Source of the DNA: Arthrobacter sp. NicSoilB4
GTDB taxonomy: Bacteria > Actinomycetota > Actinomycetes > Actinomycetales > Micrococcaceae
Direction: 5' to 3'
DNA: 64,000 bases
Assembly: GCF_019977335.1 (NCBI RefSeq)
Contig: NZ_AP024653.1
Coordinates: 1,116,001 to 1,180,000, forward strand
Position 1 is the stretch's first letter. The number at the start of each line of letters is the position of its first letter. The notes below the pieces were generated by a model. The model saw nothing but the letters and a program-made list of their open reading frames with translations. It had not been told where the DNA came from and ran no database searches. The translations under genes and the position numbers were made by a program. Below, in pieces: positions 1 to 6,974 of the stretch.

Positions 1-1
1 C

Positions 2-1096
2 GCCCGCACAGCCAAGCCCAAGTTCCGGATCGAGGCCGCCAACGCCCTGATCGCCGATGTCCCGGAGCCGCGCGACTCGACCGCACTGAGCAAGATGGCC
101 ACCGCCCGGCTTGGCAAGGACGTCCTGGACCTCGAAAACGTCTCCCTGGACTTCCTCGGCGGCGACGCCGGGCAGAAGCTGTTCGACAACATCACCCTGC
201 GGCTTGCACCCGGCGAGCGGCTGGGCCTCGTGGGCGTCAACGGCGCCGGCAAAACCACCCTGCTCAAGCTCCTCAACGGCGAAATCCAGCCCAGTTCCGG
301 AAAAGTGAAGCGCGGCAAGACCGTGGTCACCGCGGTCCTGACCCAGGAGGTCAAGGAGCTCGACGACGTCTCGGACCTGCGCGTGATCGAAGTGATCGAG
401 CGGGAAAAGCGCTCGTTCAACGTCGGCGGCAAGGAATTCACCGCCGGCCAGCTCGTGGAGCAGCTCGGCTTCACCAACGAGAAGCAGTGGACCCCGGTCA
501 AGGACCTCTCCGGTGGCGAACGCCGGCGCCTCCAGCTCCTGCGCCTGCTCGTGGGGGAGCCCAACGTGCTGATGCTCGACGAGCCCACCAACGACCTCGA
601 CACCGACACCCTGGCCGCCGTCGAGGACGTGCTCGACGGCTGGCCCGGCACACTGGTGGTCGTCAGCCACGACCGCTACCTGCTCGAACGCGTCACGGAC
701 CACCAGATGGCGCTCCTGGGCGACGGCAAGATCCGGGCCCTGCCACGCGGCGTGGACCAGTACCTGGAACTGCGCGAAGCGGCGATGGCTGGCTCCACGA
801 TCACCGGCGGCGGCAACCCCGTCACGTCCGCCAGTGGCAGTTCCGCCCCCGCCGTCGCCGGCCCCTCCGAAGCCGAGAAGCGGGACGCCCGCAAGGCCAA
901 GAACCGGATCGACCGCCAGCTGGGCAAGCTCAAGCAGCAGGAAGACAAGATCCACGCCCAGATGACCGCAGCGGCCGCCGACCCCTCCGCCGTCGGCCGG
1001 CTCGCCGGGCTCAACAAGCAGCTCAAGGACCTCGCCGTCGAACGCGAAGCCCTTGAACTCGAATGGCTGGGAGCCCTGGAAGTCCTCGGCGAATAG
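2..1096 (+). CDS. ABC-F family ATP-binding protein (3' part; start lies before the window)
   Basis: The reading frame is open from the first bases of the window to the TAG at 1094-1096, so the start codon lies upstream and about 364 residues are visible. They hold one complete ABC domain: Walker A GVNGAGKTT, signature LSGGERRRLQ and Walker B LMLDEPTNDLD, followed by a switch histidine (VVVSHDRYLLERV). A charged helical tail rich in Lys, Glu and Gln follows (residues about 290-360), as in ABC-F proteins. ABC-F proteins are cytosolic twin-ATPase translation factors without membrane domains; members include EttA, Uup and antibiotic-resistance factors. The visible domain is the second of the two. 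The EPTNDLD wording favours ABC-F over a transport ATPase. Which ABC-F subgroup it belongs to cannot be told from this half. An ATG at 95 is internal and not the true start. Confidence 0.9.
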   Translation, partial: ARTAKPKFRIEAANALIADVPEPRDSTALSKMATARLGKDVLDLENVSLDFLGGDAGQKLFDNITLRLAPGERLGLVGVNGAGKTTLLKLLNGEIQPSSGKVKRGKTVVTAVLTQEVKELDDVSDLRVIEVIEREKRSFNVGGKEFTAGQLVEQLGFTNEKQWTPVKDLSGGERRRLQLLRLLVGEPNVLMLDEPTNDLDTDTLAAVEDVLDGWPGTLVVVSHDRYLLERVTDHQMALLGDGKIRALPRGVDQYLELREAAMAGSTITGGGNPVTSASGSSAPAVAGPSEAEKRDARKAKNRIDRQLGKLKQQEDKIHAQMTAAAADPSAVGRLAGLNKQLKDLAVEREALELEWLGALEVLGE

Positions 1097-1152
1097 GCTG
1101 TCCAGTCTTCGCCGGTTGGCCGGCTTGGGTGCCGGAGCCGGCCCTTCCTCGT

Positions 1153-1437
1153 CGCTTAGACACGACGCAAAGGGGACGCTCCGGTCGCTGGGCGACCTCC
1201 GCGTCCCGATGCGCCGCGATGCGCTCCTTTCGGAAGGACCGCCTCCGGCGAGCACCGTCACCTCATAGTTGTGGCACAGTTCGCAAACGGAACCTTCGGC
1301 AATTGCGCTTGTTGGCGTCCCCCGAACGGACCTCTCGGCAATAGCGGTGCGGGAGGTCTTCGCGCAGTCGCGCATCGCGGCGCGTCGGGCTCCGAAGGTC
1401 GCCCAGCGACCGCAGGGGCCCTTTTGCGCCGTAAGCG
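1153..1437. repeat. Large imperfect inverted repeat in a 456-bp gene-free gap
   Basis: Between the ABC-F stop and the TetR stop (1097-1552) I see no convincing gene. The left arm (1153-1223) and the right arm (1371-1437) are inverted copies about 67-71 bases long with scattered mismatches and small indels; both contain the core GGTCGCTGGGCGACC, itself a palindrome. A further, more decayed copy lies at about 1490-1531. Short direct similarities (TCGGCAA twice) lie in the loop between 1290 and 1345. The two flanking genes converge here, so the structure could act as a transcription barrier, but its size and internal decay look more like a degraded repeated element. No transposase is present. 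Confidence 0.7.
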
Positions 1438-1552
1438 TTGTCCCGCGGGCCCCGACGCGAGCTTGCGAGTGTTGGGAAGGGACTTACGCGCTAAGCGACG
1501 GCAAAGGACTCCTGCGCCGCGAAGGTGACCAGATGGGGACGTGCGGCCCGGT

Positions 1553-2239
1553 TCAGTCGTCGCTGCGGAGTCCGGGGTCTTTTTGCAGGCCGGTGAGGCC
1601 GTTCCAGGCGAGGTTCACCAGGTGCGCGGCTACTTCGCGTTTGTCCGGGGTCCGGCTGTCCTGCCACCACTGGCCCGTCATGGCCACCATTCCCACCAGC
1701 ATCTGCGCGTACATGGCCCCGTCGGCCGACGTAAAGCCGCGGCGGGCGAACTCGTCGGCCAGGATGTACTCCACGCGCGCCGTGACGTGCGAGAGCAGGG
1801 TGGAGAACGCCCCCTCGGGCTGGGTCGGCGGGGCGTCGCGCATGAGGATGCGGAAACCTTCGGTGCGGTCCTCGATGTAGCTCAGCAGCGCCAGGGCGGC
1901 CCGCTCGACCAGGACGCGGGGTTTGGCTTCCTCGGACAGCGCGTCGGTGATGGAGCCCAGCAGGATCCGGAACTCATATTCGACGACCTGGGTGTACAGG
2001 CCTTCCTTGGAACCGAAGTGCTCATAGATCACCGGTTTGGAGACGCCGGCGGCGGCGGCAATCTCCTCGATGGTGGTGCCGTCCAGCCCGCGGAGGGCAA
2101 ACAGTCCGCGCCCGATTCCGATCAGCTGGCTGCGGCGCTGGGGACCCGTCATCCGGATCCGGGGTACGTAGTCGGCGGACCGGACAGGCCTGCCGCTGCG
2201 GCCCTCCGCCCCTCCGGATACCCCTGCGCTGTTGCTCAC
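1553..2239 (-). CDS. TetR family transcriptional regulator
   Basis: This is a one-component DNA-binding repressor of the TetR family, 228 residues from the GTG at 2239. The N-terminal helix-turn-helix is clear: TTIEEIAAAAGVSKPVIYEH, followed by FGSKEGLY. The variable C-terminal ligand domain gives no clue to the effector. An ATG at 2152 would give 199 residues, a more typical length, and the HTH starts shortly after it. I prefer the GTG because a CATGAT hexamer sits exactly six bases before it, as seen for other genes in this window. A longer frame back to 2392 runs into the tRNA gene and can be dismissed. A TetR gene next to glmU also occurs in mycobacteria (Rv1019 beside glmU), so the pairing is old. 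Its target is unknown. Confidence 0.85.
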   Translation of the reverse strand: MSNSAGVSGGAEGRSGRPVRSADYVPRIRMTGPQRRSQLIGIGRGLFALRGLDGTTIEEIAAAAGVSKPVIYEHFGSKEGLYTQVVEYEFRILLGSITDALSEEAKPRVLVERAALALLSYIEDRTEGFRILMRDAPPTQPEGAFSTLLSHVTARVEYILADEFARRGFTSADGAMYAQMLVGMVAMTGQWWQDSRTPDKREVAAHLVNLAWNGLTGLQKDPGLRSDD

Positions 2240-2368
2240 AGCTCCATCATGCCCCAGATCATCCACCGGGAGCGGCGCAGCCGCGCCCCGCACGCCACGG
2301 CAACACTGGGCGGCAACGCAGTATGGCAGAATTGATTCTCGTGCCACAGGCTCAGCGCCTTGGCATGG

Positions 2369-2440
2369 TCCGCCCTGGTGTAATGGCAGCACCCCGGCCT
2401 TTGGAGCCGTGGAGTATAGGTTCGAGTCCTATGGGCGGAA
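2369..2440 (+). tRNA. tRNA-Gln (anticodon TTG)
   Basis: A full cloverleaf can be drawn. The acceptor stem TCCGCCC (2369-2375) pairs with GGGCGGA (2433-2439), followed by discriminator A2440. The D arm runs GTG...CAC, and the T arm is ATAGG-TTCGAGT-CCTAT. The anticodon loop reads CTTTGGA, giving TTG (glutamine); four of the five anticodon-stem pairs are perfect and the outermost is a C-T mismatch. Shifting the loop by one base to read TGG (proline) breaks the closing pair and places an unusual base after the anticodon. CCA is not encoded. The gene lies between the TetR gene and glmU. Confidence 0.9.
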
Positions 2441-2662
2441 CTGTTGCGCGTCCCTGTTCGCGTCGCGGGGCCGCTAACGGCACCCGGCGGGCGCGGTCCG
2501 GTGTGAGTCCAGTAGGATGAATGTGGCGCCGCGACCGGACTCCGGTCCGCCCGGGCCGCGCGAATCCGGCAACCGTGGTGCACCACCAAGCCTCATCCGC
2601 CGGCCACCCAGATCCACCGAGCAGCGGCATGAGCTAAGCCACTGAGCAAGGAGAGCCCGTAC

Positions 2663-4153
2663 GTGAGCCCCGAGAATACCGGCCCAGCCGCCGTAATCGT
2701 CCTAGCTGCAGGTGCCGGTACCCGGATGAAGTCCCGTACCCCCAAGATCCTCCACGAGATCGGCGGACGCTCCCTCGTCGGCCACGCGCTGCACGCGGCC
2801 CGCGCCATCCGGCCGCAGGAGCTGGCCCTCGTCGTCCGGCATGAACGCGACCTCGTGGCCGCCCACATCGCCGCTGTCGATCCTGCCGCCCTGATTGTCG
2901 ATCAGGACGAAGTGCCGGGCACCGGCCGGGCCGTCGAAGCCGCCCTCGAGGCGCTCGACGCGCTCCACCCCCAGGCGCAGCTCAGCGGAACGGTTGTTGT
3001 CACCTACGGCGACGTGCCGCTGCTCACTGGCCAGCTGCTCGGCGAACTCGTCGCCAGCCACGAGGCCGCGGGCAACGCCGTCACCGTCCTCACCGCCGTC
3101 TTGGATGACGCGACCGGTTACGGCCGCATTCTCCGCGCCGCGGACGGAACGGTCACCGGCATCCGGGAGCACAAGGACGCCACGGACGCCGAACGCGAAA
3201 TCCGGGAGATCAACTCCGGCATCTACGCCTTCGACGCCGCCGTGCTGCGCGACGCGCTGGCCCACGTCACCACCGACAACGCCCAGGGCGAAAAGTACCT
3301 CACCGACGTGCTGGGCCTGGCCCGTGCCGCCGGGGGCCGCGTCGCCGCCGTCGTCACCGAAGACCGCTGGCAGGTCGAAGGCGCAAATGACCGGGTCCAG
3401 CTCTCCGCCCTCGGTGCCGAACTCAACCGGCGCACCGTCGAGGCCTGGATGCGTGCCGGTGTCACCGTCGTCGACCCGTCCACCACCTGGATCGACGCCA
3501 CTGTCACCCTCGACGAGGACGTGCGGCTGCTGCCCAACACCCAGCTGCACGGCACCACCACGGTGGCGCGCGACGCCGTCGTCGGGCCCGACTCGACCCT
3601 CACCGACGTCCAGGTGGGGGAGGGCGCCAAAGTGATCCGCACCCACGGTTCCGGCTCCACGATCGGCGCCAAGGCGAGCGTCGGCCCGTTCACCTACCTG
3701 CGCCCCGGCACGGTCCTCGGCGAGACCGGCAAGATCGGCGCGTTCTACGAGACCAAAAACGTCACCATTGGCCGCGGTTCCAAGCTGTCCCATCTGGGCT
3801 ATGCCGGAGACGCCGAGATCGGCGAAGACACCAACATCGGCTGCGGCAACATCACCGCCAACTACGACGGCGAGAAGAAGCACCGCACGGTCATCGGCTC
3901 CGGCGTGCGCACCGGCTCCAACACCGTCTTCGTAGCTCCCGTCCGGGTCGGCGATGGCGCCTACAGCGGCGCCGGGGCAGTCATCCGCCGCGACGTGCCG
4001 CCCGGCGCCCTGGTCCTGTCCCTGGCCAAGCAACAGAACGCCGAGGGCTGGGTCCTGGCGAACCGCCCGGGCTCGATCTCCGCGTCCCTGGCCGAGGCGT
4101 CCGGCGCCACCACGACTTCCTCCAGTACTCCGGCATCTACAGAAGAGGGCTAG
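2663..4153 (+). CDS. glmU: Bifunctional UDP-N-acetylglucosamine pyrophosphorylase / glucosamine-1-phosphate N-acetyltransferase
   Basis: GlmU makes UDP-GlcNAc in two steps: acetyl transfer to glucosamine-1-phosphate, then uridylyl transfer. The product feeds peptidoglycan synthesis. The 496-residue protein opens with the nucleotidyltransferase signature LAAGAGTRMKS (residues about 14-24). The second half carries left-handed beta-helix hexapeptides and the acetyltransferase stretches GPFTYLRPGT, FYETKN and NCGNITANYDG-like (GCGNITANYDG). A low-complexity Ser/Thr tail ends it, as in other actinobacterial GlmU. The GTG start at 2663 follows an AAGGAG ribosome-binding site. prs starts five bases after the stop, so the two are co-transcribed. 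Confidence 0.97.
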   Translation: MSPENTGPAAVIVLAAGAGTRMKSRTPKILHEIGGRSLVGHALHAARAIRPQELALVVRHERDLVAAHIAAVDPAALIVDQDEVPGTGRAVEAALEALDALHPQAQLSGTVVVTYGDVPLLTGQLLGELVASHEAAGNAVTVLTAVLDDATGYGRILRAADGTVTGIREHKDATDAEREIREINSGIYAFDAAVLRDALAHVTTDNAQGEKYLTDVLGLARAAGGRVAAVVTEDRWQVEGANDRVQLSALGAELNRRTVEAWMRAGVTVVDPSTTWIDATVTLDEDVRLLPNTQLHGTTTVARDAVVGPDSTLTDVQVGEGAKVIRTHGSGSTIGAKASVGPFTYLRPGTVLGETGKIGAFYETKNVTIGRGSKLSHLGYAGDAEIGEDTNIGCGNITANYDGEKKHRTVIGSGVRTGSNTVFVAPVRVGDGAYSGAGAVIRRDVPPGALVLSLAKQQNAEGWVLANRPGSISASLAEASGATTTSSSTPASTEEG

Positions 4154-4158
4154 CAATA

Positions 4159-5139
4159 ATGAGCGAAATTACGGCACGCGGCGAGAAGAAGCTGGTGCTT
4201 GCCGCTGGGCGCGCGCATCCTGAGCTGGCGAGGGAAATCGCCAAGGAACTCGGTACCGAGCTCCTGCCCCTGGATGCCTACGACTTCGCCAACGGCGAGA
4301 TCTACGTCCGGGCAGGGGAGAGCGTGCGCGGCACCGACGCCTTCGTCATCCAGGCGCACCCCGCCCCGCTGAACAACTGGCTGATGGAACAGCTCATCAT
4401 GATCGATTCGCTCAAACGGGCCTCGGCCAAGCGCATCACCGTGGTCTCGCCGTTCTACCCGTACGCCCGGCAGGACAAGAAGGGCCGCGGCCGCGAGCCA
4501 ATCTCCGCGCGCCTCGTCGCGGACCTGTACAAAACCGCCGGCGCGGACCGGATCATGAGCGTTGACCTGCACACCTCGCAGATCCAGGGCTTCTTCGACG
4601 GGCCCGTGGACCACCTCATGGCCATCCCGCTGCTCGCGGACTACATCCGCACCCGCGTCGGCGCCGACGACATCACAGTGGTTTCCCCGGACACCGGCCG
4701 TGTCCGCGTTGCCGAGCAGTGGGCCGAGCGCCTTGGCGGGGCGCCGCTGGCCTTCGTCCACAAGAGCCGCGACCTCACCGTCCCGAACCAGGCAGTCTCC
4801 AAGACCGTCGTGGGCCAGATCGAAGGCCGCACCTGTGTGCTGATCGACGACATGATCGACACCGGCGGAACGATTTCCGGCGCGGTCCAGGTGCTTAAGA
4901 ACGCCGGCGCCAAGGATGTCATCATCGCGGCAACCCACGCCGTCTTCTCCGATCCTGCGGCCCAGCGCCTCTCAGAGTCCGGCGCCCGCGAAGTGGTGGT
5001 CACCAACACCCTGCCGATCGACGCCAGCAAGCGCTTCCCGCAGCTCACCGTACTGTCCATCGCGCCGCTGATCGCCCGCGCCATCCGCGAAGTGTTCGAC
5101 GACGGCTCGGTCACCAGCCTGTTCGACGGCAACGCGTAG
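4159..5139 (+). CDS. prs: Ribose-phosphate pyrophosphokinase (PRPP synthetase)
   Basis: This cytosolic enzyme converts ribose 5-phosphate and ATP into PRPP, the precursor of purines, pyrimidines, histidine, tryptophan and NAD. The 326-residue length is normal. Recognisable elements are the flexible-loop region (FYPYARQDKKGRGREPIS, residues about 97-114), the divalent-metal/catalytic stretch SVDLHTSQIQGFF (about 134-146) and the PRPP-binding loop VLIDDMIDTGGT (about 228-239). The ATG at 4159 lies five bases after the glmU stop with GAGGG just upstream, so expression is coupled to glmU. The glmU-prs-rplY-pth order is conserved in actinobacteria. Confidence 0.97.
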   Translation: MSEITARGEKKLVLAAGRAHPELAREIAKELGTELLPLDAYDFANGEIYVRAGESVRGTDAFVIQAHPAPLNNWLMEQLIMIDSLKRASAKRITVVSPFYPYARQDKKGRGREPISARLVADLYKTAGADRIMSVDLHTSQIQGFFDGPVDHLMAIPLLADYIRTRVGADDITVVSPDTGRVRVAEQWAERLGGAPLAFVHKSRDLTVPNQAVSKTVVGQIEGRTCVLIDDMIDTGGTISGAVQVLKNAGAKDVIIAATHAVFSDPAAQRLSESGAREVVVTNTLPIDASKRFPQLTVLSIAPLIARAIREVFDDGSVTSLFDGNA

Positions 5140-5154
5140 CCCTCGATTGAGCGG

Positions 5155-5176
5155 TGAGCAGGCTTGAGCCTGCTCA
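5155..5176. terminator. Hairpin after prs
   Basis: TGAGCAGGC and GCCTGCTCA form a perfect nine-base stem around a TTGA loop, 16 bases after the prs stop. There is no T-tract, so it would be a weak intrinsic terminator or an mRNA 3'-end stabiliser between prs and rplY. Confidence 0.5.
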
Positions 5177-5257
5177 GCATCCGCCGGTGCGGGACCGTTT
5201 TCAGAATTGCGGCCCCGCACTGGTAACCTTGAACCGAAACCTTGGCGAGGGAGAGCG

Positions 5258-5304
5258 CCGGTTTTCCGTTTTTCCGCTTTCAAGCGGAAATCATCGGAAA
5301 CCGG
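5258..5304 (+). promoter_or_regulatory. Nested hairpin in the leader of rplY
   Basis: The 311-bp gap between prs and rplY (5140-5450) holds no gene. In it, CCGGTTTTCCG (5258-5268) can pair with CGGAAACCGG (5295-5304), leaving one bulged T, and encloses a second, perfect hairpin TTTCCGCTT/AAGCGGAAA (5271-5290). The structure lies about 145 bases before the rplY start. It could be an mRNA leader with a regulatory role for the ribosomal protein gene, or a terminator of the glmU-prs transcript; the lack of a T-tract argues against the second. Confidence 0.5.
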
Positions 5305-5450
5305 ACTGCTGGTCTCCGTTATCGACTGGGTCTGAATCTCCCTTCGGAAGGGCGGCCATACGGCCACCCGGCGTTGAAGGTCGCAAACAGACCTCCGCCC
5401 TTGCTGAACACCTTTAGTCCCACAGCTTGAAATCCAACGAGGAGATATCC

Positions 5451-6059
5451 ATGTCTGAGCAGAAGCTCGCAGCAGAAGTCCGCACCGAATTCGGCAAAGG
5501 CTTCGCCCGCCGCGCCCGCATGGCCAACCTGATCCCGGCTGTCATCTACGGCCACGGCGCCGAGCCGATCCACATCACCCTGCCGGCGAAGGCCACCACC
5601 CTGGCTGTCCGCACCGCCAACGCCCTGCTGACCCTGGACATCAACGGCGAGCAGCACCTGGCCCTCGTCAAGGACATCCAGCGCAACCCGATCAAGCAGA
5701 TCATCGAGCACCTCGACCTGCTGACCGTCCGCACCGGCGAGAAGGTCACCGTTGACATCCCCGTCCACCTCAGTGGCGAACTGGCTCCGGGCAATGTCCA
5801 CAACCTGGAAATGACCACTGTTTCCCTTGAGGCCGAGGCTACCCACCTGCCGACCGCCATCGAGGTCAGCATCGAAGGCCGCACCGCCGGCGAGCACATC
5901 CACGCCTCCGACCTGGTCCTCCCGAAGGGCTCCACCCTGCTGGCTGACCCCGAGGCGCTCGTTGTCAACATCTCCGAGGCCGTCGAAATCGTCGAAGAGG
6001 GCGAAGAGACCGCTGGGGAAGCGGCCCCCGCTGCCGAGGAAACCGCAGCAGCCGAGTAA
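5451..6059 (+). CDS. rplY: 50S ribosomal protein L25 / general stress protein Ctc
   Basis: L25 binds 5S rRNA on the large ribosomal subunit. This is the long, Ctc-type form of 202 residues: the N-terminal L25 domain (residues about 1-90, with the typical FGKGFARRAR and YGHG segments) is followed by the TL5/Ctc C-terminal beta domain (about 95-185) and an acidic Glu/Ala tail. The ATG at 5451 has a GAGGAG ribosome-binding site at 5439-5444; an in-frame ATG 24 bases upstream lacks one and lies inside the leader. It sits between prs and pth as in many Gram-positive and actinobacterial genomes, but the long upstream gap suggests its own promoter. Confidence 0.95.
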   Translation: MSEQKLAAEVRTEFGKGFARRARMANLIPAVIYGHGAEPIHITLPAKATTLAVRTANALLTLDINGEQHLALVKDIQRNPIKQIIEHLDLLTVRTGEKVTVDIPVHLSGELAPGNVHNLEMTTVSLEAEATHLPTAIEVSIEGRTAGEHIHASDLVLPKGSTLLADPEALVVNISEAVEIVEEGEETAGEAAPAAEETAAAE

Positions 6060-6079
6060 TTCCGGCAGCCCGATTTCTG

Positions 6080-6114
6080 CTGTGGCCGGACCCCTGCGGG
6101 GCCCGGCCACAGCC
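6080..6114 (+). terminator. Hairpin terminator after rplY
   Basis: GCTGTGGCCGG (6080-6090) pairs perfectly with CCGGCCACAGC (6104-6114); the loop itself contains CCCC/GGGG, so the stem can extend further. It starts 20 bases after the rplY stop. The following CGTCTT is only weakly T-rich. Confidence 0.65.
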
Positions 6115-6186
6115 GTCTTAACCCCCGGTGCCGGGCGCAGACCGGCCCGGCGCGGGCCGAGCTCCTGCCACCGAACCTGACCACCC

Positions 6187-6192
6187 TAGGAT
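6187..6192 (+). promoter_or_regulatory. -10 hexamer TAGGAT for leaderless pth mRNA
   Basis: TAGGAT ends six bases before the pth ATG at 6199, and no ribosome-binding site is visible in between. A start of transcription 6-7 bases after the -10 would coincide with the ATG. No good -35 is seen. Confidence 0.5.
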
Positions 6193-6198
6193 TGACCC

Positions 6199-6786
6199 AT
6201 GACTGACACCTGGCTGATCGCAGGCCTTGGCAACCCGGGAGCGGAGTACGCCCACAACCGGCACAACATCGGGCAGATGGTCCTCGATGAACTCGCTGCC
6301 CGGATCGGGAGCGGCTTCAAGTCCCACAAGTCCCGGGCCCAGGTCCTGGAGGGCCGGCTCGGCATCGGAGGCCCGCGGGTGGTGCTGGCCAAGCCGCTGA
6401 GTTACATGAACGTCTCCGGCGGCCCGGTCGCGGCGCTGGCGGCTTTCTACGGCATCGAACCAGGCCACGTCATCGCCGTGCACGACGAGATCGACATTCC
6501 CTTTGACACGGTGAAGCTGAAGCTCGGCGGGGGCGAAGGGGGCCATAACGGGCTGCGGGACATCTCCAAAGCCCTCGCCACCAAGGACTACCTGCGGGTC
6601 CGGGTCGGCGTCGGCCGTCCGCCGGGCAGGATGGACACCGCAGACTTTGTCCTCAGGGACTTTTCCGGCGCCGAGAAGAAGGAACTGCCGTTCCTGATCG
6701 GTGCTGCGGCAGACGCCGTGGAAGCCCTGGTCCGTGACGGCCTCGTGGCGGCCCAGCAGCAGTTCCACCCCGCGAAGACGCCCTAG
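6199..6786 (+). CDS. pth: Peptidyl-tRNA hydrolase
   Basis: Pth releases peptides from peptidyl-tRNA that has dropped off the ribosome, recycling the tRNA. The protein is 195 residues, normal for the family. The signature [17 protein letters not shown] (residues about 9-25) includes the catalytic histidine in NRHN; later conserved pieces are [16 protein letters not shown] and [12 protein letters not shown]. The ATG at 6199 is supported by the -10 hexamer six bases upstream rather than by a Shine-Dalgarno site. It ends the housekeeping block; the next gene downstream is the first of four giant LuxR regulators. Confidence 0.97.
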   Translation: MTDTWLIAGLGNPGAEYAHNRHNIGQMVLDELAARIGSGFKSHKSRAQVLEGRLGIGGPRVVLAKPLSYMNVSGGPVAALAAFYGIEPGHVIAVHDEIDIPFDTVKLKLGGGEGGHNGLRDISKALATKDYLRVRVGVGRPPGRMDTADFVLRDFSGAEKKELPFLIGAAADAVEALVRDGLVAAQQQFHPAKTP

Positions 6787-6876
6787 CCGGTACGCGCGGG
6801 GAACCTTCGCTGCGGCGCCGGGCGAAACGCGGCGTCGTCTACACCCGAATTGCTTCCAAGGTTTCCGAAATGCCGT

Positions 6877-6882
6877 TATGAT
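6877..6882 (+). promoter_or_regulatory. Possible -10 element before the LuxR cluster
   Basis: TATGAT lies in a visibly AT-richer stretch (about 6845-6925) of the 188-bp gap before the first LuxR-type gene. The -35 at 17 bases upstream (TTCCAA) is poor. A leader of about 85 bases would precede the ATG at 6975. Confidence 0.35.
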
Positions 6883-6974
6883 CGCTCTACTCTCATATCG
6901 GGGGATAGGGATACGCTACTTCTAGGCGGACGGTCTCAGGTTTGCTGTCCGCAAAGCGGTACGAAGGAATCTAG

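Noticed and set aside
1269-1552. Possible small genes in the repeat-bearing gap
   Set aside because: The frames follow the inverted repeats rather than codon bias, have no ribosome-binding sites, and run into the TetR gene in antisense.
2240-2392. N-terminal extension of the first TetR protein back to 2392
   Set aside because: It would overlap the tRNA-Gln gene and adds 51 residues that do not resemble TetR proteins.
2369-2440. Reading the tRNA as tRNA-Pro (TGG)
   Set aside because: That shift puts a C-C mismatch at the loop-closing pair and a non-standard base 3' of the anticodon; the TTG reading gives four good pairs.
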